Positions 6,899 to 10,927 of a DNA stretch of 10,927 nucleotides are shown here, one piece after another (position 1 is the stretch's first letter; every line of letters starts with the position of its first letter). The notes under the pieces were generated by a model. It was given only the letters and a program-made list of their open reading frames with translations. It was not told the origin of the DNA and searched no databases. This DNA comes from Stramenopiles sp. TOSAG23-2 (taxonomy: Eukaryota > Sar): positions 1 through 10,927 of the forward strand of contig LT649976.1 of assembly GCA_900128395.1 (NCBI GenBank), written 5' to 3'. The position numbers and the translations under genes are program-made.

Positions 6899-9800
6899 TC
6901 ATACCAATTCCAACCCATCAAATCCATCCATGTCTGGACCACTACTACCATCATCTTCGCCATATAAATGCGCTTTCATAAATGCATCATCCTCTTCCCC
7001 ATCCTCTTCCTCCTCCACCATACGTACTAAATCATCATCATCATCATCATAAATACCTTCATCATCAAACGTAGCAAGTGTTTGATATCCACGTTTTGTT
7101 AAACGATCAAATAATCGTTTAAAACAACCATCATCATTGATATTTCGACTATTATTACCATTACTATTCACTAACAATTGGTCAATATCTGGTTTTACAT
7201 AATATTTCAAATGTAAACTGGAACATACAACTGATACGGAGGAAAATGCCATTGCTAAACCAGCAAATTGTGGTGGCAATCCAATATGAAAAAATGGATA
7301 AAATACACCTGCTGCTAATGGTATACCAAGCATATTGTATCCTAATGCCCAAATAAAATTCAATAAAATACGTTTGAAAACATGGCGTGATAAATGTATT
7401 GCGACAACAACGCCTTCTAAACTGCCTTTTACCAACACGACATCAGCAGCTTCAATAGCTATTTCTGAACCTTGTCCAACAGCAATCCCAATATCTGATT
7501 GTGCCAATGCAGGTGAATCATTTATACCATCACCAACCATTGCAACTATTTTACCTTCCCCTTCTTGCAATCTTTTCACTGCATTGCTTTTATTTTCTGG
7601 TAATACTTCAGCTTGGACATTTTCTAATGGAATACCAATTTTTTCCGCAACGATACTGGCAGTACGTTTATTATCTCCAGTAATCATATGTACATCGATT
7701 CCCATTCGCCATAAAGCATTAATTGATTTCTCTGCATCTTCTTTTAACGTATCTAACAATCCAATTACGCCTACTAAATTACCATTAACTGCAATAATTA
7801 TAGCAGTACATCCTAAATTCTCACATCGTTTCATTTCATGTTCAAACTCTTCATTAATATCAATACCTAATGTATTCATCCATGCTCTGTTGCCTATGCA
7901 TACTGTGCAACTATGTTTACCATCTGGCACGGTAACAGTTGCTTTTAAACCTAAACCTGGTTCTATATCAATTGAAGATGGCTCGTTAATATTTATTTGT
8001 CTATCATCACGTTTTTGTTTCTCATTAGACAATTTAGTTTTCACATATTTTACTATTGCAGTTGCAAGTGGATGTTCGCTGCCTAATTCAGCAGATGCAA
8101 TTAATGCTAAAAATACATTCGTTTCCTCCGTTTTATCTCTATCATGGCTACATTTAGGCAAATTAAATGGGAATAAACATGAAACTTCCACAACATTTAA
8201 TTTACCTTTGGTAATTGTTCCAGTCTTATCAAAAACAACAGTAGTTATTTTATGTGCCATTTCCAATGCATGTCCTCCTTTAATTAATATACCATTCGCA
8301 GCACCGACACCGGAACCAACCATCACGGCGGTTGGTGTAGCAAGTCCTAATGCACATGGACATGCTATGACTAAAACAGCAATTGCAAATAAAAATGAAA
8401 ATACAAAATTATTTGAATTTGACATTCCCGTTTGTTGCAATACCCATGATTGTGGTGCGATACCCGTGCTTAAAGCAATAAACCATCCAAAAAAAGTTAA
8501 AATAGATAATGATAAAACGACTGGTGCAAAAATTCCTGATATTTTATCAGCAATTTTTTCAATTGGTGCCTTACTAGTTTGGGCTTCTTCCACTACACGT
8601 ACAATTTGTGCTAATGCAGTATCTTTCCCAACTCTAGTTATACGTACGTATATTGTACCTGCATGATTAATAGTACTACCATATACATTCATTCCAATAT
8701 CTTTTCTTACTGACATTGCTTCGCCACTCATCATCGATTCATCTACGGTTGATTTACCTTTCACTACAATACCATCTGCTGGTATTGTTGAACCAGGTAA
8801 AACTTTTGCAATATCTTTACATTGTAACAATGTTATGTCAATCATTTTTTCTTGGCCACCTTTGATGGTAACATTATTATTGGAAGAAGCAGCAATAATA
8901 CCAATATTGCTACCATCACTAATCAATTTATTATTGGTATTACTCGATATCGTAATGGCATCATCATCATCATCATCACCACCACCACCATTGTTATTAC
9001 CATCAACAATGGTACAACCTTCAATAATTAATGCCGTTTTTGGTTGTAATTTTAATAATTTTGCCAATGCATCCGATGTTTTTCCTTTTGCATATGATTC
9101 CATCAATTTTCCCATGACAACAAATGTCAATAATAACGCAGATGATTCAAAGAAATGCTGTCCATGAAATTCTTTATACATACATGCTAATAACACAGAC
9201 ATGACGGAGTAAAAATAAGAAGCAGTTGTACCTAATGATACTAAAAAATCCATTCCAAGATTACAATGTTTTAATCCTTTCAGTGCAGCACGATGAAAGC
9301 GATAACCAATCCAAAATTGTACTGGTGTTGATAAAATGAATAATAATAGCGTTTTATATGTTACACGTGGAATAATATGCTCTTCCATTGCATTTTTCAA
9401 TCCAACGGAAATCATTGGTATAATCATATTAATGATCATAATTGGCACGGCAAATATTAAACTAGATAAAAATAAACATTTCCAATCATTTAAATCTTGA
9501 TCATTGTTTTCCTTTAATTTATTATAATCTAATGAATTACTAGTAGATAATGTAATACCAAATCCAATATTTGTTACTGTTTTCATAATATCACGTACAC
9601 CTGGACCATATCCTTTTTTTACTTTAATTTTCATACGCTTTGTCATTAAATTAACAGATGCTTTGACCACACCATTCATTTTATTTAATTCTTTTTCAAT
9701 TTTATTGGAACATGATGCACATGACATTCCTGTAATTTCAAAATCAAATGAGGTGCTACTACTCTTGTTATTATTACTATTACCATCGTTGTCGCCATCG

Positions 9801-10627
9801 TCATCATCACTCGATTCTATATATAAAAATGTACATTCAAATCCAAGATTGTTTACAATATTTACAATATCATCCGTGGTAATAATTGTTGGATGATAAA
9901 TGATTTCCATTTTTCCAGCTAACAAGGCAACATTTACTTGTTGGATACCATTTGTTTTTTGCAATTCGCGAGTTATATTTGATGAACATGAAGAACATGA
10001 CATGCCACGTACATCAAAATAACTATGTGGTAATTTTTTTGTATTATTAGTATTTTTGTTGTTGTTATTATTGTTTGTATTATTAGTAGGTTCTCGTACA
10101 TCTTCTGGTGCAGTAATTTCAATTGTTTTATTTCTTTTATTGTTGTTGTTGTTGTCATAGTTTTGTTTTGTGTTTGTATTACTTATATATGCATCAAATC
10201 CTACACAATCAATTGCATCAATTAATTCTTTTACACTTGCTGTGCCTTTTATTATGGCATTTGAATTTTTAAATGATACTTTTGCTGATACAACACCAGG
10301 TACTTTTGATAATGCATTTTCAACTGTTGTACCACATGATTTTTGACACATCATACCTTCAACTGTTAGTATTATTTCTTTTATTTCGTTGTTGTCGTCA
10401 TCATTTTGTGAATCTGTTTTACTTATATATGCATCAAATCCTACACAATCAATTGCATCAATTAATTCTTTTACACTTGCTGTGCCTTTTATTATGGCAT
10501 TTGAATTTTTAAATGATACTTTTGCTGATACAACACCAGGTACTTTTGATAATGCATTTTCAACTGTTGTACCACATGATTTTTGACACATCATACCTTC
10601 AACTGTTAATGTTATAATGGATGTCAT
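6899..10627 (-). CDS. Copper-transporting P1B-type ATPase with four HMA domains (ATP7/CCC2/CopA-like)
   Basis: The protein has 1242 residues from ATG 10627-10625 to TGA 6901-6899. The frame stays open a further 27 codons upstream but contains no ATG there; the chosen ATG has ACC before it and opens MTSIITLTVEGM, a proper first strand of an HMA fold. HMA1 and HMA2 (about 3-71 and 83-151) carry GMMCQKSC (Cys14/18 and Cys94/98). HMA3 has GMSCSSC (Cys211/214) and HMA4 has GMSCASC (Cys303/306). Eight membrane segments lie at about 385-408, 423-445, 458-484, 492-514, 698-719, 745-770, 1087-1111 and 1116-1139. Catalytic marks are SGE at 634-636, CPC at 756-758, phosphorylated Asp800 in DKTGT, SEHP at His852, and GDGIND at 1032-1037. 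GYN in segment seven and MAFSS in segment eight are the Cu(I) class signature. It should pump Cu+ into the Golgi lumen or out of the cell. Oddities are an Asn/Gly/Asp-rich insert in the actuator domain at about 543-600 and a strongly acidic tail from about 1190. Confidence 0.95.
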   Translation of the reverse strand: MTSIITLTVEGMMCQKSCGTTVENALSKVPGVVSAKVSFKNSNAIIKGTASVKELIDAIDCVGFDAYISKTDSQNDDDNNEIKEIILTVEGMMCQKSCGTTVENALSKVPGVVSAKVSFKNSNAIIKGTASVKELIDAIDCVGFDAYISNTNTKQNYDNNNNNKRNKTIEITAPEDVREPTNNTNNNNNNKNTNNTKKLPHSYFDVRGMSCSSCSSNITRELQKTNGIQQVNVALLAGKMEIIYHPTIITTDDIVNIVNNLGFECTFLYIESSDDDDGDNDGNSNNNKSSSTSFDFEITGMSCASCSNKIEKELNKMNGVVKASVNLMTKRMKIKVKKGYGPGVRDIMKTVTNIGFGITLSTSNSLDYNKLKENNDQDLNDWKCLFLSSLIFAVPIMIINMIIPMISVGLKNAMEEHIIPRVTYKTLLLFILSTPVQFWIGYRFHRAALKGLKHCNLGMDFLVSLGTTASYFYSVMSVLLACMYKEFHGQHFFESSALLLTFVVMGKLMESYAKGKTSDALAKLLKLQPKTALIIEGCTIVDGNNNGGGGDDDDDDAITISSNTNNKLISDGSNIGIIAASSNNNVTIKGGQEKMIDITLLQCKDIAKVLPGSTIPADGIVVKGKSTVDESMMSGEAMSVRKDIGMNVYGSTINHAGTIYVRITRVGKDTALAQIVRVVEEAQTSKAPIEKIADKISGIFAPVVLSLSILTFFGWFIALSTGIAPQSWVLQQTGMSNSNNFVFSFLFAIAVLVIACPCALGLATPTAVMVGSGVGAANGILIKGGHALEMAHKITTVVFDKTGTITKGKLNVVEVSCLFPFNLPKCSHDRDKTEETNVFLALIASAELGSEHPLATAIVKYVKTKLSNEKQKRDDRQININEPSSIDIEPGLGLKATVTVPDGKHSCTVCIGNRAWMNTLGIDINEEFEHEMKRCENLGCTAIIIAVNGNLVGVIGLLDTLKEDAEKSINALWRMGIDVHMITGDNKRTASIVAEKIGIPLENVQAEVLPENKSNAVKRLQEGEGKIVAMVGDGINDSPALAQSDIGIAVGQGSEIAIEAADVVLVKGSLEGVVVAIHLSRHVFKRILLNFIWALGYNMLGIPLAAGVFYPFFHIGLPPQFAGLAMAFSSVSVVCSSLHLKYYVKPDIDQLLVNSNGNNSRNINDDGCFKRLFDRLTKRGYQTLATFDDEGIYDDDDDDLVRMVEEEEDGEEDDAFMKAHLYGEDDGSSGPDMDGFDGLELV
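10179..10368 (-). repeat. Direct repeat copy coding HMA2 of the copper ATPase
   Basis: These 190 bp match 10419-10608 base for base at a 240-bp period (80 codons). The repeat covers nearly the whole second HMA domain. The 50 bp between units are unlike and encode Asp/Asn-rich linker. Confidence 0.93.
10419..10608 (-). repeat. Direct repeat copy coding HMA1 of the copper ATPase
   Basis: This is the partner of 10179-10368. Zero differences, silent sites included, mean the copies are either a very recent duplication or are kept alike by gene conversion. HMA3 and HMA4 are clearly divergent from them. Confidence 0.93.
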
Positions 10628-10669
10628 GGTGATTGTTATTTGGAGTAAAATAAGCAGATTGTGTGTGGG

Positions 10670-10675
10670 TTTATA
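10670..10675 (-). promoter_or_regulatory. Possible TATA box of the copper ATPase gene
   Basis: The plus strand reads TTTATA, giving TATAAA on the coding strand 43 bases ahead of the chosen ATG. It is the most TATA-like element in the upstream flank, but the region is AT-rich and the match may be chance. Confidence 0.25.
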
Positions 10676-10872
10676 ATACCAATATTTTTTCTTTTGCAAA
10701 ATCCCCAAACTATAAATTACGAATGTATTAACTTGCTGAATTTTGCGCTAAAAAAAATTATAACATTCAAGTTAAAAAAGGAAAAGGGGAATGTTATCAA
10801 TTGCACAGCCACGGGACAATCAGCTCTTTTTTTGAAACCAAATCAAGACAAAGCCTTCTTATTTATACCAAT

Positions 10873-10927
10873 CGATCCGAAACGACAACAAAATAACGAT
10901 AGTATTATCAATAATGTTTTAGCAGCG
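10873..10927. repeat. Right arm of exact 55-bp terminal inverted repeat
   Basis: This segment is the exact reverse complement of 1-55. It reads outward on the plus strand into the same kinase frame, so whatever follows the window on the right begins like what follows on the left. Confidence 0.95.

Larger units (their letters stand above)
10628..10927. other. ATPase upstream region and right edge of window
   Basis: The first part must contain the ATPase 5' leader and promoter. A TTATAAAC sequence lies on the minus strand about 43 bases before the ATG. The outer part runs into the inverted kinase-like segment. No complete gene is present and no plus-strand ATG opens a useful frame. Confidence 0.6.
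10649..10927 (+). pseudogene. Open frame without ATG ending in a kinase-identical segment
   Basis: After a TAA at 10646-10648 the plus strand is open for 93 codons to the window edge. It contains no in-frame ATG. The last 18 codons encode DPKRQQNNDSIINNVLAA, identical to the left kinase and in the same reading phase. Upstream of that the sequence (for example ITFKLKKEKGNVINC, later TATGQSALFLK) has no proper glycine loop, although a GGACAA hexamer sits where the kinase has IGQ. Options are a degenerate kinase copy, an exon of a paralogue whose start lies behind an intron, or a chimeric junction with chance open frame. Coding status is doubtful. Confidence 0.3.

Noticed and set aside
7335-8666. 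A 443-codon open frame on the plus strand opposite the copper ATPase
   Set aside because: It runs antisense to the most conserved part of the ATPase (membrane segments five to seven and the phosphorylation domain). Its protein has no recognisable motif, and its Thr/Ile/Pro-rich content is that expected of the complement of the ATPase codons.
8950-8995. Short regular repeats that might suggest a CRISPR-like array
   Set aside because: They are triplet runs coding poly-Asp and poly-Gly in the ATPase; there are no spacers and the genome is eukaryotic.
10628-10708. Extending the ATPase start 27 codons upstream to 10708
   Set aside because: The codon there is TTG, not ATG, and no ATG occurs in the extension. 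The ATG at 10627 has a good context and opens directly into the HMA fold.
1-10927. Transposon, linear plasmid or viral genome with terminal inverted repeats
   Set aside because: The repeats lie inside kinase coding sequence in frame, and the cargo is ordinary cellular genes. There is no transposase, integrase, polymerase or capsid gene.

Overview
The window looks like nuclear DNA of a free-living or amoeboid protist. It is strongly AT-rich, its proteins carry long Asn and Asp tracts, the intergenic DNA is full of (TA)n, and every product is of eukaryotic or eukaryote-compatible type: a DENN-domain protein, a Golgi-type copper ATPase, a MAP3K-like kinase and a secreted or anchored sugar pyruvyltransferase. 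Three complete genes of about 3.4, 1.4 and 3.7 kb each read as one uninterrupted frame with standard stops, so introns are absent from them. The Asn-rich style recalls dictyostelids, but the sequence alone does not fix the lineage.

Layout, left to right. Bases 1-339 (minus) hold the first 113 codons of a protein kinase that runs off the left edge just before the expected catalytic Lys. After about 0.9 kb of AT-rich spacer comes a DENN-domain protein (1251-4691, minus). A 312-bp spacer, probably a shared divergent promoter containing a perfect 8+3+8 palindrome, separates it from a polysaccharide pyruvyl transferase family gene (5004-6446, plus). This gene converges, across 452 bp of shared 3' DNA, on a P1B-type copper-transporting ATPase with four N-terminal heavy-metal domains (6899-10627, minus). 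The last 300 bp contain the ATPase upstream region and, at the extreme right, a second inverted copy of the kinase segment.

The two window ends are exact 55-bp inverted repeats lying in frame in kinase coding sequence, and both read outward into the kinase domain. This is either a dispersed or inverted kinase paralogue or an assembly/amplification fork, and it is the main structural question here. The other notable points are a 190-bp perfect internal duplication creating twin copper-binding domains with an unusual CxxxC motif, and a sugar-pyruvylation enzyme in a eukaryote.

The genes do not form one pathway. A loose common theme is the secretory system: Rab regulation (DENN), copper loading of the trans-Golgi (ATPase) and glycan modification (pyruvyltransferase). 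That grouping is inference only. I found no convincing evidence of a wholly new system.
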